Part shown: positions 1 to 7,492 of the stretch, piece after piece
Position numbering within the stretch: position 1 is the stretch's first letter
How the letters are laid out: each line of letters begins with the position of its first letter
Assembly: GCA_026003835.1 (NCBI GenBank)
Contig: BPHZ01000001.1
Coordinates: 70,001-134,000, forward strand
DNA: 64,000 bases
Reading direction: 5' to 3'
Origin: Herpetosiphonaceae bacterium
Lineage (GTDB): Bacteria; Chloroflexota; Chloroflexia; Chloroflexales; Herpetosiphonaceae
The notes under the pieces: generated by a model
What the model saw: only the letters and a program-made list of their open reading frames with translations
Told to the model about the DNA's origin: nothing
Database searches by the model: none
Program-made: the position numbers and the translations under genes

Positions 1-1132
1 GGTCATAAGCGCTGCGGGCAGGTGACACCCGGGCTCCTGGGCGGGCAGTGATGCGGACCTCAGCTATGCCGTCAAGTGCGGCGGCAGCATCGACGCCGCG
101 CACTTCGCGCAAGGTGCCGGCGCTCGGCGCTACAAGAAATTGGATGCCTGCAAAACCCTTGGTGTGATGTTCCAGGCGCGGCTGCCGGCCAACCGCGGCA
201 TAGCACTGCTGCTCCAACAGATCAAGCCCGGTAACCAGCGTTATCAGTTCAGGAATCATGCCACCCGCCAGCCGGGCGTTAATCTCCACAATCGCGCAGC
301 CGTCTGCTGTCAGCTTGACTTCAGTATGGCTGGGCCCATGGGTAAACTCCACCGCCGCTAGAGCTAGCGCGACGCTCTCCCGTATTTGAGTGGCGATGTC
401 ATTGGGCAGAGGCGCGGGAAAGATATGGCGGTGTTCGACGAATGACGGCGGCGGCAGCAGATGTTTCTCAGTGATACCCAGACAAAGCGCCTGCCCTTGC
501 CAGCTAAACATCTCGACACTATACTCGGGCGCGTCGAGATACGATTCGATCAGCGCCGTTCGCGCTGTCGCCTGACCTCGTACATTGGTTGCCATTGCCA
601 GGATGTGCCGGGTCTGTTCCTCAACCTCGGCAGCGGTGTGACAGAGCCGTACCGCGTAGGAGCCGGTATCGTCGGCCGGCTTGACAACACATGGCAGGCC
701 GATCTTGGCAAGCGCTGTTGGGATCTCGTCGGGAGAGGCGACATCGAAGAAGTCTGGTTGTTGGATCCCTGCGCTATGGAGAATCCGGCGCGTGCGTCCT
801 TTATGGCGACATGCGGCAATGGCGTCAGGGGCATTACATGGCAGACCATAGCGTGCCGCAAGACGTGCCACTGTTTCGACGTAGAACTCGCTCGTCGTCG
901 TTATCCCAGCCAGCCTGCCAGGATCGAAATGCTTCTCGATCGCCTTGCAGAGCGCAGCCAGGTCGTTTGTATCGCAGGTGATAACCGGTCCATCGAACTG
1001 TTCAAGTCCAAGATAACGATCGGGCTTATTTGTAAGAAACACAGGCTGAAAGCCGAGCGCTTGCGCCTTGTGAAGCGCAAGCATACCAGTCCCAGTTGTA
1101 TTGGCTTCGACAAAGAGCAGTATGGTATCCAT
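1..1132 (-). CDS. ATP-grasp ligase, partial (C-terminus off the left edge)
   Basis: Translating the minus strand from the ATG at 1132-1130 gives an open frame to base 1, about 377 residues, without a stop. It begins MDTILLFVEANTTGTGMLAL and has the ATP-grasp order: a KGRTRRILHSAGI helix, the ATP lysine in LPCVVKPADDTGS, and the late metal-binding segment VEINARLAGG. By family (PF13535-type carboxylate-amine ligases such as BacD or DdaF) it should activate a carboxylate as acyl-phosphate and join it to an amine. The substrate cannot be read from sequence. Its ATG overlaps the TGA of the upstream PLP enzyme (TGATG), so the two are translationally coupled and presumably act in one pathway beside the NRPS. 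It could also be a PurT- or PylC-like ligase. Confidence 0.82.
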   Translation of the reverse strand, partial: MDTILLFVEANTTGTGMLALHKAQALGFQPVFLTNKPDRYLGLEQFDGPVITCDTNDLAALCKAIEKHFDPGRLAGITTTSEFYVETVARLAARYGLPCNAPDAIAACRHKGRTRRILHSAGIQQPDFFDVASPDEIPTALAKIGLPCVVKPADDTGSYAVRLCHTAAEVEEQTRHILAMATNVRGQATARTALIESYLDAPEYSVEMFSWQGQALCLGITEKHLLPPPSFVEHRHIFPAPLPNDIATQIRESVALALAAVEFTHGPSHTEVKLTADGCAIVEINARLAGGMIPELITLVTGLDLLEQQCYAAVGRQPRLEHHTKGFAGIQFLVAPSAGTLREVRGVDAAAALDGIAEVRITARPGARVSPARSAYD

Positions 1133-2220
1133 CACTCTGCATTTCGAGGTAGATGAGCGTAGGTCCATGACTCAACGGGAGTTCCGTAGGAGACCTCAGT
1201 AGGGGTATCGGGCAGGCGCAAAGCCTGAACGCCCTTCTGTCGCCTGTATTCCGCGCTATAGATTGTCTCGACATAACGGTCGCCACGGTCAGGAAATAGG
1301 GCGACTATCTTGGTGCCTGCCGGTGCGGTGTGGGCGTACCAACGAGCCACGACATACGCTGAGCCGGAGCTGTTACCGGCGAAGATTTTTTCATGACGGG
1401 CGAGCTGGAGCGTGGCGGCGAACGCCTCTTCATCGCTGAGCCAATGAACCTCATCGATGACTGAAGGGTCAACATTGGGTGGGATCAGACTATTGCCGAG
1501 GCCGCTCTGTAGTCGGGTTGGCCGGTCAGGCTGGCCAAAGATTGCGCTGCCAACAGCATCGACGGCGACTACCCGGAGATTTGGGAGATACTTGCGTAGC
1601 TCACGGGCCGTGCCACACAGCGAGCCACCGCTACCGACAGGCCCAACAAGCACATCGATGTGTTCAAGATCAGCCAGCAGCTCATTCGCTAGCTCGACGT
1701 AGGCCAGCGGATTATCAGGATTTTCGTACTGGCGCGGCCAGAATGCGCCAGGATACTGCTCCATAAGCTGGGCGAGCCGCTCTAGACGAGCGCTCTGCCA
1801 GCCATGACTGGTCATTCGCTCCACAATGTGCAAATGGCAGCCGAGCGCTTCCAGTTTGGCCTTTGTAATGGCATCCATGCGAGGATCGGTGACAATATGT
1901 ACCTCATGGCCCAGGTATGTACCCACTAGGGCCACACCTAGCGCCATCGTACCAGACGAACTCTCGATGATTGGCGCATCAGGCCGCAATACCCCTGTCC
2001 GGCGTGCCTCGAGGATGGCACGTTTCGCAACACGATCCTTCATCCCGAATGGATTGAGGAGCTCTAGTTTGCCGTAGACGCTGGTATCATGCCCTCCTAT
2101 CGTAAGCCGTACCAGTGGCGTTTTGCCAATTGCGTCGATGATGTTCTCGCGCAGTGTGGCTTCGGCGATAACCTTGGTCGTGTAGTTGTTATCAAAGGTG
2201 CGCGATCCATTATTCTGCAT
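1132..2220 (-). CDS. Cysteine-synthase-fold PLP enzyme (CysK/SbnA-like)
   Basis: 362 residues of fold-type II PLP family. The Schiff-base lysine is K61 in LLNPFGMKDR, the substrate loop is ESSSGTMALG, the phosphate loop is GPVGSGGSLCG, and the C-terminal FPDRGDRY is typical of cysteine synthases. The ATG at 2220 is preceded by ACGAGG. Family members replace the beta-substituent of O-acetyl- or O-phosphoserine with a nucleophile. SbnA-type paralogues use an amino acid to start 2,3-diaminopropionate synthesis. The location, divergent from an NRPS and coupled to an ATP-grasp ligase, argues for a precursor-making role rather than bulk cysteine synthesis. That is inference: no SbnB partner is visible, so plain cysteine synthase or cystathionine synthase activity remains possible. 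Confidence 0.82.
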   Translation of the reverse strand: MQNNGSRTFDNNYTTKVIAEATLRENIIDAIGKTPLVRLTIGGHDTSVYGKLELLNPFGMKDRVAKRAILEARRTGVLRPDAPIIESSSGTMALGVALVGTYLGHEVHIVTDPRMDAITKAKLEALGCHLHIVERMTSHGWQSARLERLAQLMEQYPGAFWPRQYENPDNPLAYVELANELLADLEHIDVLVGPVGSGGSLCGTARELRKYLPNLRVVAVDAVGSAIFGQPDRPTRLQSGLGNSLIPPNVDPSVIDEVHWLSDEEAFAATLQLARHEKIFAGNSSGSAYVVARWYAHTAPAGTKIVALFPDRGDRYVETIYSAEYRRQKGVQALRLPDTPTEVSYGTPVESWTYAHLPRNAE

Positions 2221-2911
2221 AGCGCCTCGTCACATCGATTGGATCGAACTACAAACCAAATTCGGTCGGTTGCAGGATCCGGCATACCATGACAATGTTA
2301 TGCCATATTCTGACGCGGAGAAATAAGCATCCAGACCAAGAGAGATGGCACTCTGATGGACATGGTTAATTGCACCAGTGGTTCAATAAATCACGAATAT
2401 TAAGTATGGTTATGGATTACTTGGGGAATAAGGATTAGTTTTGAGTATAGATCAATAGCGCGATATTGTCAAATATCCGGTAGACTGGGTATATGGTCGT
2501 CAAGGATGGTTATTCAGGCTAACCGGCCTGGTGCCTAGAAATGAGTTGTATTTCTGGCTGGCTCCAAAGACTCATGACAATGGGATGGCTAACAGCTGTT
2601 ATCTGTGGAAACTTGACACAAATTATCCCTTTATTTATAATTGGCTCATCCATATCCCGGCCTCCAGAAAACAATACATAATCTGGGTATATTAACATAA
2701 TCAATACTTGTTGTATTGTCTTTAATTGATTATGTAATATACCGCTAATGTCACCGCTCTTTCGATCTTTTTGTATTATGTTAAGCAAAGGGTATCTTTG
2801 CTCAATATTGTAAAATGTTATAGTTACCATAATGATCAGTGTGGTTCGATCCCTGAAATGTTGATATAACTTACTCACGAAAGTTGATAAACGCTGCGTG
2901 AAGAGGGGATC
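2221..2911. promoter_or_regulatory. AT-rich divergent intergenic region of the NRPS cluster
   Basis: 691 bp without a convincing gene separate the minus-strand PLP/ATP-grasp pair from the plus-strand NRPS operon. From about 2380 the base composition becomes much richer in A and T than anywhere else in the window. The region should hold both divergent promoters, but no single strong -35/-10 pair stands out. The NRPS ribosome site GAGGGG lies just before the ATG at 2912. An open minus-strand frame at 2519-3013 overlaps the NRPS start and has no recognisable domain. Confidence 0.6.
2695..2735. repeat. Nested AT-rich inverted repeat (possible operator)
   Basis: ACATAATCAA at 2695-2704 is the perfect reverse complement of TTGATTATGT at 2726-2735, and inside lies AATAC/GTATT at 2703-2717. 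It sits about 180 bp upstream of the NRPS start within the AT-rich region, so it may be a regulator-binding palindrome or a cruciform. No cognate regulator gene is visible in the window. Confidence 0.45.
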
Positions 2912-5900
2912 ATGAGAATCTTTCTGGCAAGTACTGCTGCGTATCGCGATAACTTCACCGGCGCGAATAAGATTAACCGCCTTATCGTCGAACAGCTTGC
3001 AGCCCAGGGGCATCAGTGTTATGTGCTTGCGCTGCAGAAGCCATTTGCCTCACTCCCTATTGCCGAGACTGTCTCACGTACCGATCCCACAGGTATTTCC
3101 CTCGATACGGCTATCCTGAATGGTGTAGAGGTTGGCAGCGCCGATGTCGCTCATCCCGGCCAGCTTCCGCTCCTTCGCGCTACTCTTCAGGAATATATCA
3201 GGCGTGTCGTGCCTGATTGGGTATTGGTTTCATCGGAGGATTGGGGCCAGTTCCTGTTAGAGGCGGCTGTCAATACTGCCCCTGGCCGTGTGATCTATCT
3301 GGCCCACACCCCAATCGCGTTGCCGTTTGGTCCTGATTCGATTATGCCCAACCCCGCCGGTACGCGCCTCATGCAGCAGACTGCTGCCGTCATTGCCCCC
3401 AGTCGCTTTCTGGCCGACTATATCCAACGCTGGGGAGGTATCCCCGCGCACGTTATCTATCCCCCTGCGTATGGCAATGGTCCTTTTCCTTTTCACTGCC
3501 CCGGCGATGATGGCTATGTAACCATGGTCAATCCTTGCGCCGTGAAGGGCATTTCGATCTTTCTGCAACTGGCCCGCCGTCTTCCTGATGTACGCTTCGC
3601 CGCCGTTCTGACCTGGGGAACGACTGAGGCTGATAAGCGTGCCCTGGAAGCCCTACCCAACGTTACCCTGCTGGATCCGACTGAGGATATCGATTCTTTT
3701 CTTTCGCGTACAAGGGTCCTGCTGGCGCCTTCTTTATGGAATGAAGCGTTCGGTCTGATCGTTGTCGAGGCGATGCTGCGGGGTGTCCCTGTCCTCGCAA
3801 GCAATGTCGGCGGGCTGCCTGAGGCCAAGCTTGGTACACGCTTTTTGCTGCCTGTAAATCCGATCACACAGTATGAGTTGAATCAGGATCTGACGTTGGC
3901 CCGCGAGGTGCCGGCGCAGGATATTCAGCCCTGGCTGGAGGCACTGACCAGTCTGCTCTCCGATCGCGAGCTTCATGCCCGCGAAGCCCAGGCCGCCCGT
4001 GATGCCGCCCACACCTTTGTTGCTAATCTGAGTATCCAGCAGTACACGCAGCTTTTTGAAGAGTTAGCCACACGTACACAGAGTGAGATCAGACAGCCCA
4101 GTGATCGCCGCGAGGCTATAGCGCAACGCCTTGAACAGCTTTCCGATGAACGCCGGGCGTTACTTGAGCTACTACGCAAAGAGAAACGTATGTCTCAGCG
4201 GCGCCAGGATACAATTCCGCGCTATGAGCGGAAGGATGGCCTGGCACCGCTGTCGCTGGCTCAACAGCGCCTGTGGGTGATCGAGCAGCTGGCGCCCGGC
4301 AGCCCACTCTACACCATCCCCTTTGTCGCCCGCCTCCACGGCCGGCTCGACGAGGCCGCGCTGCGCGCCACCCTCGATGCCCTGGTCGCGCGCCACGAGG
4401 CTTTGCGTACCACCATTGTGCTGCGCGAGGGCGAGCCCTACCAGCTGATCGCGCCCCCGCACCCGCTGCCGCTGCGCGTGGTCGACCTGCGCGGGCTGCC
4501 TGAGGCGCGGCGGGCGGCGCTGGCCGAGGCACTGGTGACGACTGCGGTGCAGACGCCCTTCCTCCTGACCGGCGAGCCGCTGTTCCGTGCCGCGCTGGTG
4601 CGCGAGAGCGCCACCCAGCAGCGCCTGGTGCTGACCGTGCATCATCTAGTATGCGATGGCTGGTCGTGGGGCGTCTTTATCCGCGAATTTGCGCAGCTGT
4701 ACCGGGGCTATGCCACCGGCCAGCCGGTGCGCCTGCCGGAGCTGCCCATCCAGTATGCCGACTATGCCATCTGGCAGCGCGCGCGGCTGGCTGGTGCCGA
4801 GCTGGAGCGCCAGCTGGCCTACTGGCGCGCGCAGCTGGCGGGAGCGCCGGCGCTGCTGGAGCTGCCCACGGACTTTGCGCGGCCGGCGGCACCGACGCTG
4901 GTGGGGGCGACCGTGCGGGCGACGCTGCCGGCGGCGCTGGCGGAGCAGCTGCGGGCGCTGAGCCAGCGTGTGGGCAACTCGCTGTATATGACGCTGCTGA
5001 CGGGGTTTGCGGGGCTGTTGGGGCGCTACAGCCGGCAGGACGAGGTGGTGGTGGGGACACCGGTGGCGGGGCGGCTGCGGGCGGAACTGGAAGGGCTGGT
5101 TGGCTTCTTCGTGAACACGCTGGCGCTGCGACTGCGCGGGGTGCAGACGCGGCGGGTGCGGGAGCTGCTGGCGCACACGCGCGAGGTGGTGCTGGATGGG
5201 TTTGCGCACCAGGAGGTGCCGTTCGAACAGGTGGTGGAGGCGGTGGCGCCGGAGCGGGCGTTGAGCCACGCGCCGCTGGTGCAGGTGATGTTCACGCTGC
5301 AGACGGAGGCGTTGCAGCGGCACGTGACGGAAGGGATGGAGCTGGAGCCGGAGGCGGTGGGGACGGCGACGGCGAAGTTCGACCTGACGCTGACGGCGGT
5401 GGAGGAGCTGGACGGGCGCATCAGCCTGGTGGCGGAGTATCGCACGGACCTGTTCGCGGCGGCGACGATCGCGCGACTGCTGGAACACTACGCGCGGCTG
5501 CTGGCGGGGATGGTGGCCGATGAGCAGCAGCGCATGGCCGAGATCGCGCTGCTGAGCGAGACGGAGCGCCGGCAGGTGCTGGAGGGCTGGAACGCGACGC
5601 AGCGGGCCTACCCAGCGCAGCCAGTGCACGCACTGGTGGCGGCGCTGGCGGCGCGCCAGCCGGCGGCGCTGGCGGTGCAGGCGGGCACGGAGCAGGTGAG
5701 CTATGAAGCGCTGGTGGCAGGAGCGCACCGGCTGGCGCACCTGCTGCGGGCGCGGGGGGTGCGGCGCGGCGACCGGGTGGGCGTGTACCTGACGCGCAGC
5801 GCGCGGCTGGTGGAGGTGCTGCTGGGGGTGTTGGCGGCGGGGGCGGCCTATGTGCCGCTGGATGTGAGTTATCCGGTGGAGCGGCTGGCGCTGATGGCGC

Positions 5901-7447
5901 AGGACGCCGGGCTGGCGCTGGTGCTGAGCGAGCGGGCGCTGGCGGGGCAGCTGGCCGGGCTGGGGGTGAGGGTGCTGGTGCTGGAGGAGCTGGCGGCAGC
6001 GCTGGCGGCGCAGCCGGCGACGGCGCCAGCGGTGGCGCTGACGCTAGACGACCTGGCCTATGTGATCTATACCTCGGGTTCGACCGGGCGGCCCAAGGGG
6101 GTGGCCGTGCCCCACCGCGGCATTGTCCGCCTGATCCGCGACACCAACTACATCAGCATCACCCCCGACGATGTGATCGCCCAGGCATCGAATGTCTCAT
6201 TTGATGCGGCAACCTTCGAGATCTGGGGCGCGCTGGCCAATGGCGCTCGGCTGCTGATCGTGCCACAGGAAACCGTTCTGGCGCCGGGCGAGCTGGCCGC
6301 ACTGCTGGCGCGCGAGTGCGTCACCACCCTCTTCCTCACCACCGCGCTCTTCAACCAGATTGCGCGCCTGGCGCCAACAACCTTTAATGGTCTGCGACAC
6401 CTATTCTTTGGCGGCGAGGCGGTGGACCCGGCCTGTGTGCGGCAGGTGCTGGAGCACGGCGGGCCGGAGCGGCTGCTGCACGTGTATGGCCCGACGGAGA
6501 ACACCACCTACAGTACCTGGTATCAGGTGACGGCAGTGCCAACGACGGCGACGACGGTGCCGATCGGCGGGCCGCTGGCGAATGACCGGGTCTATGTGCT
6601 GGACGAGTACATGCAGCCGGTGCCGGTGGGCGTGCCGGGCGAGCTGTACGTGGGTGGGGCGGGGCTGGCCTGGGGCTACCTGGGGCGGCCAGCGCTGACG
6701 GCGGAGCGCTTTGTGCCCGACCCGTTCGGGCCAACGCCGGGCGGGCGGCTCTATCGCACCGGCGACTTGGTGCGCTGGCGCGCCGAGGGGCAGCTGGAGT
6801 TCCTGGGCCGCATCGACCAGCAGGTCAAGCTGCGCGGCTTCCGCATCGAGCTGGGCGAGATTGAGAGCGCGCTGCGCCGCCAGGCGGGTGTGCGTGATGC
6901 AGTCGTGGTGCTGCGCGAGGACCGCCCGGGCGATAAGCGCTTGGTGGCTTATGTGACGCCGGCACCGGGCGCGCAGTTGCTGGTAAGCGCGCTGCGTGAG
7001 GCACTGCAGCGTGAGCTGCCCGTCTATATGCTGCCAGCTGCCATCGTGCCGCTGGAGGTCTTGCCGCTCACCCCCAATGGAAAGCTCAACCGCGAGGCGT
7101 TACCTGCTCCTCAGAGCGATTTGCTGTTTGATGAGCGCCCATTTGTCGCCCCTCGCACACCAGTTGAAGAGACCCTTGCCGAGCTATGGGCCTTGCTGCT
7201 CGATCTGCAGCAGGTTAGCATCTATGATAACTTCTTCGAGGTCGGCGGTCATTCCTTGCTGGCGATCCAACTGCTCGCCAAAATCAATGAGTCTTTCGGC
7301 GTAGAGATACCCATGCGGGTTTTGTTTGATAGACCAACGATCGAAGAGCTGGCATTAGAAATCGTAACGCGCCTTGCTGAACAATCCGGTACCGACGAGC
7401 TTGCAGCGTTACTTAATGCTCTCGAATCCGCCGAAGGTGCCTTGTAA
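2912..7447 (+). CDS. GT4 glycosyltransferase-NRPS fusion (GT-C-A-PCP)
   Basis: 1511 residues. Residues 1-385 are a GT-B glycosyltransferase of the group 1/GT4 type, with donor-site NPCAVKGISIF and the EX7E element in NEAFGLIVVEAMLRG. A charged linker follows (385-430). The condensation domain (about 434-865) has the active site HHLVCDG at 577-583. The adenylation domain (about 905-1330) has YTSGSTGRPKG near 1053 and pocket start FDAATFEIW with Asp1098. Aligned to GrsA I read the specificity residues as D-A-F-F-F-G-V-T-Y-K, close to Ile codes. The carrier domain attachment site is S1448 in GGHSLL. There is no TE, so the chain passes to the next gene 45 bp downstream. A sugar transferase fused in front of an NRPS module is unusual. 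The sugar and acceptor are unknown, and the LCL-type C domain has no visible donor module. Confidence 0.9.
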   Translation: MRIFLASTAAYRDNFTGANKINRLIVEQLAAQGHQCYVLALQKPFASLPIAETVSRTDPTGISLDTAILNGVEVGSADVAHPGQLPLLRATLQEYIRRVVPDWVLVSSEDWGQFLLEAAVNTAPGRVIYLAHTPIALPFGPDSIMPNPAGTRLMQQTAAVIAPSRFLADYIQRWGGIPAHVIYPPAYGNGPFPFHCPGDDGYVTMVNPCAVKGISIFLQLARRLPDVRFAAVLTWGTTEADKRALEALPNVTLLDPTEDIDSFLSRTRVLLAPSLWNEAFGLIVVEAMLRGVPVLASNVGGLPEAKLGTRFLLPVNPITQYELNQDLTLAREVPAQDIQPWLEALTSLLSDRELHAREAQAARDAAHTFVANLSIQQYTQLFEELATRTQSEIRQPSDRREAIAQRLEQLSDERRALLELLRKEKRMSQRRQDTIPRYERKDGLAPLSLAQQRLWVIEQLAPGSPLYTIPFVARLHGRLDEAALRATLDALVARHEALRTTIVLREGEPYQLIAPPHPLPLRVVDLRGLPEARRAALAEALVTTAVQTPFLLTGEPLFRAALVRESATQQRLVLTVHHLVCDGWSWGVFIREFAQLYRGYATGQPVRLPELPIQYADYAIWQRARLAGAELERQLAYWRAQLAGAPALLELPTDFARPAAPTLVGATVRATLPAALAEQLRALSQRVGNSLYMTLLTGFAGLLGRYSRQDEVVVGTPVAGRLRAELEGLVGFFVNTLALRLRGVQTRRVRELLAHTREVVLDGFAHQEVPFEQVVEAVAPERALSHAPLVQVMFTLQTEALQRHVTEGMELEPEAVGTATAKFDLTLTAVEELDGRISLVAEYRTDLFAAATIARLLEHYARLLAGMVADEQQRMAEIALLSETERRQVLEGWNATQRAYPAQPVHALVAALAARQPAALAVQAGTEQVSYEALVAGAHRLAHLLRARGVRRGDRVGVYLTRSARLVEVLLGVLAAGAAYVPLDVSYPVERLALMAQDAGLALVLSERALAGQLAGLGVRVLVLEELAAALAAQPATAPAVALTLDDLAYVIYTSGSTGRPKGVAVPHRGIVRLIRDTNYISITPDDVIAQASNVSFDAATFEIWGALANGARLLIVPQETVLAPGELAALLARECVTTLFLTTALFNQIARLAPTTFNGLRHLFFGGEAVDPACVRQVLEHGGPERLLHVYGPTENTTYSTWYQVTAVPTTATTVPIGGPLANDRVYVLDEYMQPVPVGVPGELYVGGAGLAWGYLGRPALTAERFVPDPFGPTPGGRLYRTGDLVRWRAEGQLEFLGRIDQQVKLRGFRIELGEIESALRRQAGVRDAVVVLREDRPGDKRLVAYVTPAPGAQLLVSALREALQRELPVYMLPAAIVPLEVLPLTPNGKLNREALPAPQSDLLFDERPFVAPRTPVEETLAELWALLLDLQQVSIYDNFFEVGGHSLLAIQLLAKINESFGVEIPMRVLFDRPTIEELALEIVTRLAEQSGTDELAALLNALESAEGAL
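4214..6133 (+). repeat. Duplicated C-A DNA, left block, copy 1
   Basis: This 1920-bp block (condensation domain through the N-terminal half of the adenylation domain, to just after core A3) recurs at 7607-9526 with a constant offset of 3393 bp. By eye I find only about four substitutions. Such identity between modules points to recent duplication or gene conversion, and it is also a possible assembly hazard. Confidence 0.92.
6593..7035 (+). repeat. Duplicated A-domain C-terminal DNA, right block, copy 1
   Basis: 443 bp from the YVLDEYMQ segment to YMLP of the adenylation domain match 9986-10428 at the same 3393-bp offset, with roughly 15-20 differences. The 459 bp between the two repeat blocks (6134-6592), which encode the substrate pocket, do not match the other module closely. 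Confidence 0.88.
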
Positions 7448-7492
7448 GTTTGTGCTACTCAATCTTAACCACAATAACGAAGGTTTCCCCAC

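Noticed and set aside
140..1156. Plus-strand frames at the left edge
   Set aside because: They are antisense to a continuous minus-strand ATP-grasp reading frame that carries the family motifs.
2519..3013. 164-residue minus-strand frame in the AT-rich control region
   Set aside because: It overlaps the NRPS start, has no domain similarity that I recognise, and arises in atypical AT-rich sequence.
4646..5740. Long minus-strand open frame (364 residues) antisense to the NRPS, and its twin at 8039-9133
   Set aside because: Arg/Gln/His-rich low-complexity translation caused by high GC3 of the NRPS codons; it is duplicated only because the NRPS DNA is duplicated.
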